The notes below the pieces were generated by a model, which saw only the letters and a program-made list of their open reading frames with translations, did not search any database and had not been told where the DNA came from. A stretch of DNA of 64,000 nucleotides from Pedosphaera sp. (GTDB lineage: Bacteria > Verrucomicrobiota > Verrucomicrobiia > Limisphaerales > UBA9464), in NCBI GenBank assembly GCA_009695205.1, contig SIBK01000004.1:1-64000 (forward strand), written 5' to 3'. The translations under genes were made by a program, and so were the position numbers. Shown piece by piece: positions 27,599 to 37,059 of this stretch; position 1 is the first letter of the stretch; the number at the start of each line of letters is the position of its first letter.

Positions 27599-29965
27599 GT
27601 GCATTGTCTGGGTGTGAATCCTCGAGTCCTCGCCTTCCTCTTCTGGTTGCTCGCCCTCCTCAACGTCTCCGCGCAACCCCTGCCCCGCACCGTCCCCCTG
27701 ACGGGCTCCAACGACCTTGCCATGGACATGGTCGGCGGGATCAGCCGATACCTCGACCGGGAGACGGCGCTGGCGGTGACGAACCGCGCGCCCCTCTGGC
27801 GGACAGACCTGGCCAACTCCACCCCCCCAGGGTTCATTCATCGATTTGATTCCAATCGTGCACGCCTGCGCCAAAAGCTCGGTCTGACCGACACCCGCGA
27901 GCCAGTGACCCTCCGCCACGTTGCGCCAATCGGCGTGAAACAATCACCCGGTTCTGTCGAGGTGGCGCGCGGATCGGGTTACCGTGTCTTTGCGGTCGCG
28001 TGGAACGTTTTTCGCGGAGTCGAAGGCGAAGGACTGCTGCTCCAGCCCGACGGTGAGCCGAAGGGCGACGTTATCGCGCTGCCCGACTGCGATTGGACGC
28101 CCGAGCAACTCGTCGGCCTTGCTCCCGGACTTCGCCCAGCCGAACAATTTGCACGGCTCGCTGCCGAACAGGGCTGCCGGGTGTTGGTGCCATGCCTCAT
28201 AGACCGCAGCGACACCTTCGGCGGAAACCCGGACTACCGGTCCATGAAGCACAGCCAGCGTGAAACGCTTTGGCGCGCGGGTTGGGAGATGGGGCGAACG
28301 CCCATTGCCTATGAGCTGCAGAAAATCTACGCCGCCGCGGATTGGCTCGAACAGACGCGCCGGCCCGGAACAGCCTCTTGGAACATCGACGAATTGCTCG
28401 CGGTACAGCAGCGGGCCGCGACCAACCTCCAGTTTCTCGGCATCATTGGACAGGGCGAAGGCGGCCTGATGGCCTACTACGCGGCAGCGTGTGACACCCG
28501 GTTTTCCTCGACCTATGTGAGCGGTTACTTCGGCCCGCGTGAAAATCTCTGGGAGGAACCGATCTACCGCAATGTCTTTGGGCTGTTGCGAGAATTCGGC
28601 GATGCCGAGATCGGTTCCCTCATTGCGCCGCGCTGGCTGTGGATTGAAACCGGCCGTTACCCGGACGTCACCCATACCGACGCCGGTGGGGGCGCCCCGG
28701 GAAGGATCCAGCGTCCCGAGGACAACGCCGTGACGCGCGAATTCGACCGCTTGCAGAAACTTTCCGGTTCTGTTCCGACCGGACACGGCCATAGTCCACC
28801 CGACACCTTCGGAGCTTACGTCAGCCGCTTTCTATTCGCGCTGACGGGCACGAATCCCGGGGTTGGGCTGCAGCCCGGCACCGCTCCCACACTCACCGGC
28901 GCCCTGCCGGATGCCAAGGCGCGCACACTTCGCCAATACCGCCAGATTCTCGAAGACACCCAATGGCTGATGCGCGAATCGCCGGAAACGCGGCGTGCGT
29001 TCTGGAAGAATGCCAACGTCAAGACCCTCTCCGGCTTCACCAATTCTGCCGCCGCCTACCGTGACCATTTCCGCAGCAACATTATCGGCATCATCCCGCC
29101 GGCGTCGCTGCCACCCAACCCGCGCACGCGCTTCCTTGGCGAAACGAACGGCGTGCGGCGCTACGAAGTTGTCCTCGACGTCCACCCCGACGTCTTCGCC
29201 CATGGCATCCTGTGTGTTCCGGGAAATGTGCAGCCTGGCGAACGGCGCCCGGTCGTCGTCTGCCAGCACGGGCTTGAAGGACGGCCCACCGATGTCTCCG
29301 ATCCCGCAGTCAACAGCCCCTATTACCACCAGTACGGATTGCGACTGGCGGAACGCGGGTTCGTCACGTTCGCGCCGCAAAATCCTTATATTGGAAAAAC
29401 CCGTTTCCGACAGGTGCTGCACCAGGCCCAGCCCCTCGGACTAACCCTGTGGTCGTTCATCGTCCGCCAACACGAGGTCATCACCGATTGGCTCGCCGCG
29501 CAGGATTTTGTGGACCCCGCGCGCATCGCCTTCTATGGCCTGAGCTATGGTGGCAAGACCGCAATGCGTGTCCCCGTCCTGGTCGACCGTTATTGTCTGA
29601 GCATTTGTTCGGCCGACTACAACGAGTGGATTTGGAAGAATACGTCGGCGCGATCTGGCTACAGCTACCTGTTCAACAGCGAATACGACATGCCTGAGTG
29701 GAATCTCGGCAATACCTTTAACTACGCGGAGATGTCGTGGCTGATCTTCCCCCGCCCGTTCATGGTCGAGCGCGGCCATGATGATGGCGTCGCGCCGGAT
29801 GAATGGGTCGCCTACGAATACGCCAAGACCCGCCGGCACTACGTAAAAATGGGGCTCAGTGACCGAACCGAGATCGAGTTCTTCGATGGCCCGCACAGCA
29901 TTCACGGCGTCGGAACGTTTGACTTCCTGCACCGGCATCTGAAGTGGCCCAAGCCCGAAAAATGA
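27599..29965 (+). CDS. Secreted double alpha/beta-hydrolase-fold protein
   Basis: About 788 residues. GTG 27599 or GTG 27614 both give a signal peptide ('VLAFLFWLLALLNVSAQ'); the open frame extends upstream across the divergent kinase gene, which is not credible. The N-terminal half has a hydrolase-like elbow 'IIGQGEGGLMAYYAAA' lacking the serine. The C-terminal half has 'GILCVPGNVQPGERRPVVVC', 'QHGLEGR', the nucleophile elbow 'FYGLSYGGKTAMR' and a late 'DGPHSIHG' histidine. This layout is common among exported planctomycete and Verrucomicrobia esterases of unknown substrate, often near sugar-acid or polysaccharide genes as here. Confidence 0.75.
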   Translation: MHCLGVNPRVLAFLFWLLALLNVSAQPLPRTVPLTGSNDLAMDMVGGISRYLDRETALAVTNRAPLWRTDLANSTPPGFIHRFDSNRARLRQKLGLTDTREPVTLRHVAPIGVKQSPGSVEVARGSGYRVFAVAWNVFRGVEGEGLLLQPDGEPKGDVIALPDCDWTPEQLVGLAPGLRPAEQFARLAAEQGCRVLVPCLIDRSDTFGGNPDYRSMKHSQRETLWRAGWEMGRTPIAYELQKIYAAADWLEQTRRPGTASWNIDELLAVQQRAATNLQFLGIIGQGEGGLMAYYAAACDTRFSSTYVSGYFGPRENLWEEPIYRNVFGLLREFGDAEIGSLIAPRWLWIETGRYPDVTHTDAGGGAPGRIQRPEDNAVTREFDRLQKLSGSVPTGHGHSPPDTFGAYVSRFLFALTGTNPGVGLQPGTAPTLTGALPDAKARTLRQYRQILEDTQWLMRESPETRRAFWKNANVKTLSGFTNSAAAYRDHFRSNIIGIIPPASLPPNPRTRFLGETNGVRRYEVVLDVHPDVFAHGILCVPGNVQPGERRPVVVCQHGLEGRPTDVSDPAVNSPYYHQYGLRLAERGFVTFAPQNPYIGKTRFRQVLHQAQPLGLTLWSFIVRQHEVITDWLAAQDFVDPARIAFYGLSYGGKTAMRVPVLVDRYCLSICSADYNEWIWKNTSARSGYSYLFNSEYDMPEWNLGNTFNYAEMSWLIFPRPFMVERGHDDGVAPDEWVAYEYAKTRRHYVKMGLSDRTEIEFFDGPHSIHGVGTFDFLHRHLKWPKPEK

Positions 29966-30112
29966 CGCGACGTCCCTCATTGTTCGTTGCCAAATCCCCT
30001 CCGCTTCTCGACGGATAAAAATGAAAGGTCGCGTCCTGTAGAACGGCTGGCCCGCACAACGCTGGCTGGACGTGAGGGTCTCGAACTGGCAGTGACACCC
30101 TCCGAATTATCG

Positions 30113-31843
30113 ATGATTGCACGGCGCCTTTCTCCAGAACAACTTCGCTCGTACCGCTGGTTTGGGCCGAACGATCTCCGGTCGTTTGGTCATCGCTCAC
30201 GCGCCCGTCAGATGGGTCTCGCCCCCGCAGACTGGCAGGGCAAGCCGGTGATCGCGATCCTTAACACGTGGTCGGAGCTCAATCCCTGTCACCTGCATTT
30301 CAAAATCCTTGCTGAACACGTCAAGAAGGGCGTCCTTCAGGCGGGGGGCATGCCTGTCGAAGTCCCTTTGTTGTCGCTCAGTGAGAGTTATATGAAGCCG
30401 ACAACCATGCTGTATCGCAATTTATTGGCAATGGAGACGGAGGAGGTTATCCGGTGTCATCCGGTCGATGGCGTGGTCCTGCTGGGCGCTTGTGACAAGA
30501 CGACGCCGGCGTTGATCATGGGGGCGACCTCGGCGGAAGTGCCGTTCCTCTTCGTCCCGGGCGGCCCCATGTTGCGCGGGAACTGGCGGGGAGAGGTGCT
30601 CGGCAGTGGTTCGGATGCCTGGAAGTATTGGGATGAAAAGCGTGCGGGCAGATTGAGCGAGGAGGCCTGGTGCGAAATTGAAGACGGAATTGCCCGTTCC
30701 CACGGTCATTGCATGACAATGGGGACGGCGTCGACGATGACCGCGGTGGCGGAGACGCTCGGGCTAACGCTTCCGGGCGCGTCCTCCATTCCGGCCGTGG
30801 ATATGGCTCACTGGCGTATGGCGGCGGAGTCGGGCCGACAGGCGGTGGAAAATGCCTGGCAGGATCTGCGGCCCACGCAAATTCTGCGGCCGGAATCGTT
30901 TCACAACGCAATCGTCATGGACATGGCGGTCGGCGGGTCCACCAACGCGATTATTCATCTCATCGCGATGGCGGCGCGGGCGGGAATTCGACTTCCGTTG
31001 GAGCAGTTCGACGAAATCTCACGCCGCACACCTCGACTTGCGGATCTTCGGCCAGCCGGCCGTTTTCTGATGGAGGATTTCTATTATGCGGGCGGATTAC
31101 GTCCCTTACTGGCAGAGTTGATGGATTTGCTATATCCGGATGTGCCGACGGTCAATGGGCACACGTTGCGTGAGAACCTCGCGGGCGCGCAGATATTCAA
31201 CACGGAAGTTATCCGCCCTCGTAACCAGGCCATCGCGGCGGAAGGTGGCACGGCCATTTTGCGCGGGAATCTGGCTCCGCGCGGCGCGGTGATCAAATAC
31301 GCTGCGATGGAGCCCCGGTTCATGCGGCACACCGGTTCGGCAGTTGTTTTCCGTGACTACAATGACCTCGCGGCCCGGATCGATGACCCCGCCCTTCCCG
31401 TGACTCCGGACTCGGTCCTTATTTTACAGAATTCCGGACCTGTCGGAGCTCCCGGAATGCCGGAATGGGGCATGCTTCCGATACCTAAGAAGCTGCTGGA
31501 AGCCGGCGTGCGGGACATGGTGCGCGTTTCCGATGCTCGCATGAGCGGCACGAGTTACGGAGCCTGTGTGCTACACGTCGCACCAGAGTCCGCCGTGGGA
31601 GGACCCTTGGCGTTGGTTCGGGACGGTGATCTTATTTCGCTCGATGTTTCGGGCCGCCGGATCGATGTGAAACAATCCGAAGCCGAGTTGCTTTCGCGCC
31701 GCGCGGTATGGACCCCTCTCTCGACGCCGGTTCATCGCGGTTACGTATCCTTGTTTCTCAAAGAGGTGACCCAAGCGGACGAGGGTTGCGATTTTCGTTT
31801 CCTTCATGCGGAATCTCCAACGCCAGAACCTGAAATACACTGA
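30113..31843 (+). CDS. IlvD/Edd-family dehydratase, probably an aldonate (arabinonate/xylonate) dehydratase
   Basis: 576 residues from ATG 30113, the usual length. The [Fe-S] cysteines are in 'NTWSELNPCHLH', 'LLGACDKTTPA' and 'ARSHGHCMTMGTASTM'. The C-terminal region has 'QNSGPVGAPGMPEWGMLPIP' and 'SDARMSGTSYGACVLHV'. The wording 'WSELNPCHLHFKILAEHVKK' is closer to sugar-acid dehydratases than to branched-chain IlvD, which usually reads 'NxxTPCNxH'. The adjoining DapA-type aldolase supports a pathway from an aldonate via a 2-keto-3-deoxy acid. The two genes are one base apart. Confidence 0.85.
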   Translation: MIARRLSPEQLRSYRWFGPNDLRSFGHRSRARQMGLAPADWQGKPVIAILNTWSELNPCHLHFKILAEHVKKGVLQAGGMPVEVPLLSLSESYMKPTTMLYRNLLAMETEEVIRCHPVDGVVLLGACDKTTPALIMGATSAEVPFLFVPGGPMLRGNWRGEVLGSGSDAWKYWDEKRAGRLSEEAWCEIEDGIARSHGHCMTMGTASTMTAVAETLGLTLPGASSIPAVDMAHWRMAAESGRQAVENAWQDLRPTQILRPESFHNAIVMDMAVGGSTNAIIHLIAMAARAGIRLPLEQFDEISRRTPRLADLRPAGRFLMEDFYYAGGLRPLLAELMDLLYPDVPTVNGHTLRENLAGAQIFNTEVIRPRNQAIAAEGGTAILRGNLAPRGAVIKYAAMEPRFMRHTGSAVVFRDYNDLAARIDDPALPVTPDSVLILQNSGPVGAPGMPEWGMLPIPKKLLEAGVRDMVRVSDARMSGTSYGACVLHVAPESAVGGPLALVRDGDLISLDVSGRRIDVKQSEAELLSRRAVWTPLSTPVHRGYVSLFLKEVTQADEGCDFRFLHAESPTPEPEIH

Positions 31844-32764
31844 ATGAAAACCTCCTTTGTCCTTTCCGATCTCCAGCAATCTGTGATTGCCGTTCCCCCG
31901 CTCTGTCGTGACGCGCAGGGAACACCCTGTGCGCGGGAGAACACGAGACTTGTCCGGCACATCGAGGCGGGGGGCGTCTCAACGTTGCTCTACGGCGGCA
32001 ATGCCAACTTCTATAATATAAGTCTCACGGAGTATGCAGCGGTTCTCGACATGCTGGATGCAAGCGCGGCGGCTGGCACTTGGGTCGTGCCGTCGGTAGG
32101 GCCTTATTTTGGAACGATGATGGACCAGGCTGCGGTTCTCGCCGCCCGGAAATTTCCGACCGCGATGGTTTTACCGACCGTGGCGGTCAGTTCACCAGAA
32201 GGCGTTCGAACTGCGGTGATGAAGTTCGTGGAGAAGGCTGGCATTCCCGCGGTGTTGTACGTGAAAGACGAGAAGTACGTCACCCTCGACGTTGTAAAAT
32301 CGCTGGTCAAAGCGGGGGTCATTGCGTGGATCAAATATGCCGTGGTACGCGCCGACCCGTCCGTGGATCCGTTGCTGCGATCGATCGTGGACACTGTGGA
32401 TCCGCGGCTTGTCGTCAGCGGCATTGGCGAACAACCGGCACCGACGCATAGGAGGCATTTTGGGGTGCATGCGTTTACCTCCGGGTGCGTCTGTGTGGCC
32501 CCTCGCCGTTCGCAGGAAATGCTACGAGCCCTTCAGGCGGGGGATGAAGCGCGCGTTGCCGCGATTCAGGCGCGGTTCAATTCATTGGAAGCATTGCGCA
32601 ACGCGCACGGACCCATTCCCATCCTGCATCGCGCCGTCGCGTTGGCGGGCATTGCCGAGACAGGGCCGTCCCTTCCAATGATCACGGACCCAGCCGAGGC
32701 GCTGACGGATGAAATTCAACGGGCGGCGGGCGGACTCTTTGCGTGGAATCGGGAACCTTTATGA
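31844..32764 (+). CDS. DapA-family (dihydrodipicolinate synthase-like) aldolase
   Basis: 306 residues with the N-acetylneuraminate lyase/DHDPS barrel. 'HIEAGGVSTLLYGGNANFYN' replaces the usual G-G-T-T-G-E phosphate/keto-acid loop. 'GIPAVLYVKDEKYVTLDVV' precedes the expected Schiff-base lysine in 'VIAWIKYAVV', where K-Y-A occupies the normal K-x-x position. Being directly fused in operon to an aldonate dehydratase, it probably cleaves a 2-keto-3-deoxy-aldonate to pyruvate and an aldehyde, though substrate choice is inferred. Its end overlaps the convergent murI by a few bases. Confidence 0.8.
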   Translation: MKTSFVLSDLQQSVIAVPPLCRDAQGTPCARENTRLVRHIEAGGVSTLLYGGNANFYNISLTEYAAVLDMLDASAAAGTWVVPSVGPYFGTMMDQAAVLAARKFPTAMVLPTVAVSSPEGVRTAVMKFVEKAGIPAVLYVKDEKYVTLDVVKSLVKAGVIAWIKYAVVRADPSVDPLLRSIVDTVDPRLVVSGIGEQPAPTHRRHFGVHAFTSGCVCVAPRRSQEMLRALQAGDEARVAAIQARFNSLEALRNAHGPIPILHRAVALAGIAETGPSLPMITDPAEALTDEIQRAAGGLFAWNREPL

Positions 32765-33912
32765 ACCGGACTCGATCGTCTCCAGCAGCGTCAACTCCTG
32801 AAGGCCCAGCGTCTCAAGGGTCTCTTTGGATGGTTGAACACCCGTGAAATGAGCATAGCCTTTGGGTGCGGTGAGATTGCACTTGGCTGGAAAGCGTTCG
32901 CGGAACTCCTGGAAAAAATCCACCAAAGCCCAGGCCAACGTCCCACTGGGGCTGACAATGCTACCGCGCGCAGCCATCCCCGGCAGAAGCAGGCTGAATT
33001 CGTCGCTGAAAAACTGGAAATGAGTGCAACCGAGAATCACCGAAGTAACCTTGCGTTGCTGCAGATCCCGGGAGACTTGCCGGAGAAACGTTCGGACGGA
33101 ATCCGCATGGATCAGTTTAAGAAGTCCATCCCCAGTGAAGACGTGCTCGACGTCGACAAAATTCACGAGGCGTTGGGCGGCCAGACTGACGATTTCTATA
33201 TCGTGAGGCAGGCTTAGCGGAGGTTCAAAGTTACGGACCTGCGCGCGACGGATGCCGCCGTGTGAGTTCGGCGATGTGAACGATTCACGCGTGACGGCTA
33301 TGTGCGGGGTGCGGTCGTAGTGAATTAGGTTGCGCGGGAGGGCGGGGGTGGGGCCCCGTTGGGAAACGTCGTAGGGGACCAGCGGAAGCTCGTGGCCCAC
33401 GGCGAGACTGAGGGAGTCGCGATGCAGTTCGATCAGGCGATCGGCGTGGGCCTGGCAGTCCGCGGTGAGTTCGGTGCCCAGCACCCCGATATTCTTGCAG
33501 CGACGCGGGCTCTGACGCTCGCCCGCAATCCGAGCCTTCGCATAGGCCTGTTCCGCTCCCACGTCGACGATGCTGAAGATTCGAGAACCGGTGCCACCTT
33601 TTCCACGTCGGCCGGCGCGTTCCCACGCGGTGCTCGCCGTATTGCACGCGATGCCGATGGCGGGGCTGATGGCGACAATCGATCAATAATGATGTCGGCC
33701 AGGGTCGCCACGGTCTCCAGAGGTTTGGTGCCGTAAGGCAAATTCGCAGTGTCGCCCAGGAATAGGACGCCCGCCGGGATTCCTGCTTCTTCGAGAATCC
33801 GTGCCACCCACGATGTGGTCACAAGTCCCCCACTGCCAGAGTCGAAGATCCCGATGCAGGTGCCGGCATCGATGGGCAGCCTGGGAAGAGATGCGGGGGG
33901 CGATGGGGTCAT
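32759..33912 (-). pseudogene. murI: Glutamate racemase with a single frameshift
   Basis: ATG 33912. The first part has 'GIFDSGSGGLVTTSWVARIL' and 'LGDTANLPYGTKPLETVA'. Around 33677 the frame changes by one base, after 'IIIDRL'. The new frame immediately reads 'AISPAIGIACNTASTAWERA', with the first catalytic cysteine, and later 'VTSVILGCTHFQFF' with the second. Downstream substrate loops are intact, and a total of about 383 residues would result. The enzyme supplies D-glutamate for peptidoglycan and is normally essential, so a real null here would require a second source. A consensus error is a serious alternative. Confidence 0.85.
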
Positions 33913-34087
33913 GACGGCATGCTTTAGGAGTTATACAGTAGTTAGCGCAATCATGGCAGCAAGGATGGGAAATAAAATGGCGGATGATCAATCCTGATAT
34001 ATCGTCATGGCCTGAAAAACTGCCTACAGCGACAAAACTCAGGTTACGTTGTGGGCTACGTTCCGACGGCGCTGCGCGCCCTGCAGA

Positions 34088-34189
34088 TTGGCCATTCCTG
34101 GCAACATTCACGGCCCAATGGGCCCCAAGAATCCAACCCTGGGCTAAACTATTGCGGCACATTGGGCCGCCCGGTTCCGGAATGGCCAA
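34088..34189. repeat. Nested inverted repeat (102 bp)
   Basis: Outer arms TTGGCCATTCC (34088-34098) and GGAATGGCCAA (34179-34189) are perfect complements. Inner arms CGGCCCAATG (34111-34120) and CATTGGGCCG (34160-34169) are also perfect. The centre contains CCCTGGGCT, which resembles the hairpin at 49755-49785. The surrounding 1.2-kb gap (33913-35110) has no convincing gene; an open frame spanning the palindrome has no coding character. Confidence 0.8.
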
Positions 34190-34241
34190 ACTCCTGCGAA
34201 TCCCTTTGCGATTTCTTTGCGGATATTGGCCAATCTCCAAG

Positions 34242-34261
34242 CCCGTGACCACGGTCACGGG
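34242..34261. repeat. Near-perfect palindrome
   Basis: CCCGTGACC-AC-GGTCACGGG forms a 9-bp stem around two bases, 53 bp after the nested repeat. The tight symmetry is more like a protein-binding dyad than a transcribed hairpin, because a two-base loop cannot fold. Confidence 0.7.
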
Positions 34262-35110
34262 CAGCACCTTCAGGGCGGATTCGAGGTTTTTGACAAATCA
34301 ACGCAAACCAAACTGTTCACGGCGTGGAGAGCAATTTCTATTCATTGCCGGGGTCACTGATAGCTTCCAAAATTACTTCCTAGGCAGCTTGTTGTTTTTC
34401 AACGAGTTCGAACCCAAACGGGGTCAGCCCCGGCTACTGGAACATTTTGCCCCTTTCAAACAGTAAGAACTGACACTTGCTTCATCGGCGAGCGTCATGG
34501 GCATGAGCGTTAGCAAAACAAGGGACCGGTTAATTTGAGTTGACCCTCCTGGGATCAGTTCTGGCGGTGGAGCCGGTAGAATCCGGACGCATCCGACGTC
34601 TTGAGCTGAAACGTCTCCCGATTGATCGAGCGCGTGGAACGCCCTGGACTTTCCTCCACGGGCGGTCCCGGGTGACCTCGGAGTTCATCTCAAGTACCCA
34701 GTTCGAGTCCCTCACCGCCCACAAGCCTGATCTTAAAAAGGTTACGTAAAAAGATAAGGACACTAAACCACTTAACTAAGCCCTTGGTGGTGATGTTTAC
34801 GCTGTCAGCCGTGTTTTCCTTCGTGAGCGCTGGGGCGGTCTTTTTAGTCACAAAGGGCGAATTCTGGGATTGGGCGCTAAAGCTCATGAAGTGCCTAGAC
34901 CTCGATCGTAATAAAATAGTAAGAGGGTCCTTATGGTTCTTATCATGGGTGGATGAATGTGGGGCGACTCCTCATATCATCATATCATCGAAAGGGGGGG
35001 CAGGATATTGCGGTCGATACCTTTTGATGATTCGAGGATTAGTTGAAGACCGTAAACTTGGTGCTGGGTCGCTCGCCGGTTTGGCTGGTTAGCCTAGAAT
35101 CCTTGCTGGC

Positions 35111-36502
35111 TCAAGGAACCTGAGATATTCAGAAATAGCGACCAGTGCTATACACGTCACACTCCTGCACCACCTGTTCATTCTGTGCCACAAATGCAAC
35201 TCCAGCGGCTGTCCACAAATTAAGATCCGCGGAAGCCTCTAGTTGATACTTCCGCCCCAACACGAGGTGCATTACTACTCGAACTCTACTAACTTCCACG
35301 GCAAGTTTTGGGCTGAACGGTGGAGAGCCAATACGAACTATTGGTGCGCTGCTGTAGCCAGTGCCCGGATTGGTAATTGTAATTCCTGTTACCACACCGT
35401 CAGCGACGGTCGCCACAGCAGTCGCTCCAATACCCCCTCCTCCAACGAGCAGCACTTCAGGTGGTGAATCATATCCGAAACCCAAATGCGTTAGCAGGAC
35501 TTAAACCACAAAACCATTTACAACTAATGCATTACCTGTTGAACGTTTTGATAACTGAGGCGGGGCGGCAATTGAAATCGTCGGACTGGCGATGAAGCAG
35601 CTACCAGTAGCAATCACAGTCAAGTTCACAACTGAGCCATTAAGCACCGTTGCGGCAGCTTTAGCTCCACTGCCACCTCCACCGTTAATAGTAACCACAG
35701 GGCTGTTTGTATAGCCAATCCGACTGTCAACAATGATTGCTCCCACTAACAATCTGTTTACTATTTGGGCGATCGCTTGAGCGTTGCGCGGGCCCCGGTG
35801 GGCTCCAAACGTAGTCGTAGAGCGCTTTGACTTCCAATCCAGAGAGAGCACGGTTGTATATACTCAATGACCTAAGAATCTCTTTAAATGGCTTTTCACA
35901 ATACCAAGGAGACCCAATAACAAGCGACTCAATATTTGGTGTTGTGTCCATACCGTCGTCCGCCACTTGCATATATTCAGTATGTTGCAGTATGCCATTG
36001 ATAAAAACGTTTACTTTGCCATCCTTAGTGTCTGCATTGTCCGCTTGGAAGGTTATGGAGACAAATCGCATTGCCCTAAAACTCGCCGTTACTTGCTGTT
36101 CAACCCATTGGTTTGTGGGGGTTTGATTCCATTGCGCCACTGATAATGTATCGTTGTCTACGTGAATTAAAGTTGTCCCAACACTATTTATGAATACAGG
36201 AATTCAAGACTTTTTATTGTCATCAAATTGAATATTGAAAGAAATCGTAAAACCTTTACGGTATCAAAGAAGCTTGGAGCCTCTGGTGTCGTAAGGTAGT
36301 GGTAATTGGTTTTACCGGTAAATATTGCGCCATTGTTATCGGTTGTAAATCGAGGAGGATTGGTAGACACTAGGTGCGGTGAGCCAAATTGTCCGTTAAA
36401 GATCTGTGTTAGCGGATAATAGGCCACCAACCCATTGGTGAGAAATGTCGGGTACTGTGCCATTGCCCGCCCACCCGACAGGCTCGCAACAACGACAATC
36501 AA
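35111..36502 (-). pseudogene. Secreted LamG-type adhesin/lectin protein, heavily decayed
   Basis: Fragments in different frames line up as one protein. 'MAQYPTFLTNGLVAYYPL' starts a LamG/concanavalin-like domain that continues as 'FVSITFQADNADTKDGKVNV' and 'ILRSLSIYNRALSGLEVKAL'. Glycine-rich repeats follow ('GYTNSPVVTINGGGGSGAKA', 'GTGYSSAPIVRIG'), then the standard Verrucomicrobia tail 'RKYQLEASADLNLWT' and 'STGRYF / ISQVP'. TGA codons interrupt the frame at 36204-36206 and 35129-35131, and at least three frameshifts occur. The tail normally reads 'GRYFR', so the last TGA replaces an Arg. The region is visibly richer in A and T than its neighbours, suggesting acquisition or relaxed selection. 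Confidence 0.7.
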
Positions 36503-37059
36503 CGTTGCAATTCATTGTCGCACCACAACATCCACCCATGACGAGGTTCTGAGATTCATAGGATCGACGCTTTGCCGTCATCAACGCCATCCTAGCCAAC
36601 CAAATAAGCGATTTTATTTGCGTGGCTTCTGTAACACTTTGCCCTCGAAAACCGGAAAAAAACCGGGGTGTGGCAGGCACTCGTCCGCGGTTGCCAGGCA
36701 GGACAACCCAGCCGCTGTGTGCGTCCATGATGGAGTACATCAACTACTTACGACTTTTCCTTTCATCACCCAGGAGACGACGAACACAGCATGAACGACC
36801 AACGGGTTGCCGTTGCAGGCGACAAAGAAGCACCTCGTCCGAGAATCCTGTGCGCTTGAGAGCCGGGGGGCGCTGAATCGTCGGCATCAAGTTGATTGCG
36901 AGGCTCGCCGGCCCGAAATGCTAAAATATGGTACGGAAGGCGGCCACTCCGCACATCCTCCCGCAAGGCAAGCTGTCTACCAAACCAATATATTCGCCCT
37001 GGATGTGCACGCATAGCGATAGGATTTCTTACCGCAGCTCGACACCGTGGGTCAAAAAC
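36503..37059. other. Intergenic stretch with nothing recognised
   Basis: 557 bases between the LamG pseudogene and the transposase. Short open frames on both strands have no family resemblance, and no convincing hairpin or promoter was seen. It could include the downstream flank of the insertion element. Confidence 0.5.

Noticed and set aside
33984-34466. 160-codon open frame across the nested palindrome
   Set aside because: The translation is dictated by the inverted repeats and matches the kind of spurious protein found wherever such repeats occur.
34690-34725. tRNA-like 3' end containing CAGTTCGAGTCCC
   Set aside because: The putative T arm does not pair (the five bases after the loop do not complement those before it) and no acceptor or anticodon arm could be built.
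34784-35092. 102-codon open frame with a hydrophobic N-terminus
   Set aside because: No family resemblance, uneven composition and position in a gene-free gap; probably chance.
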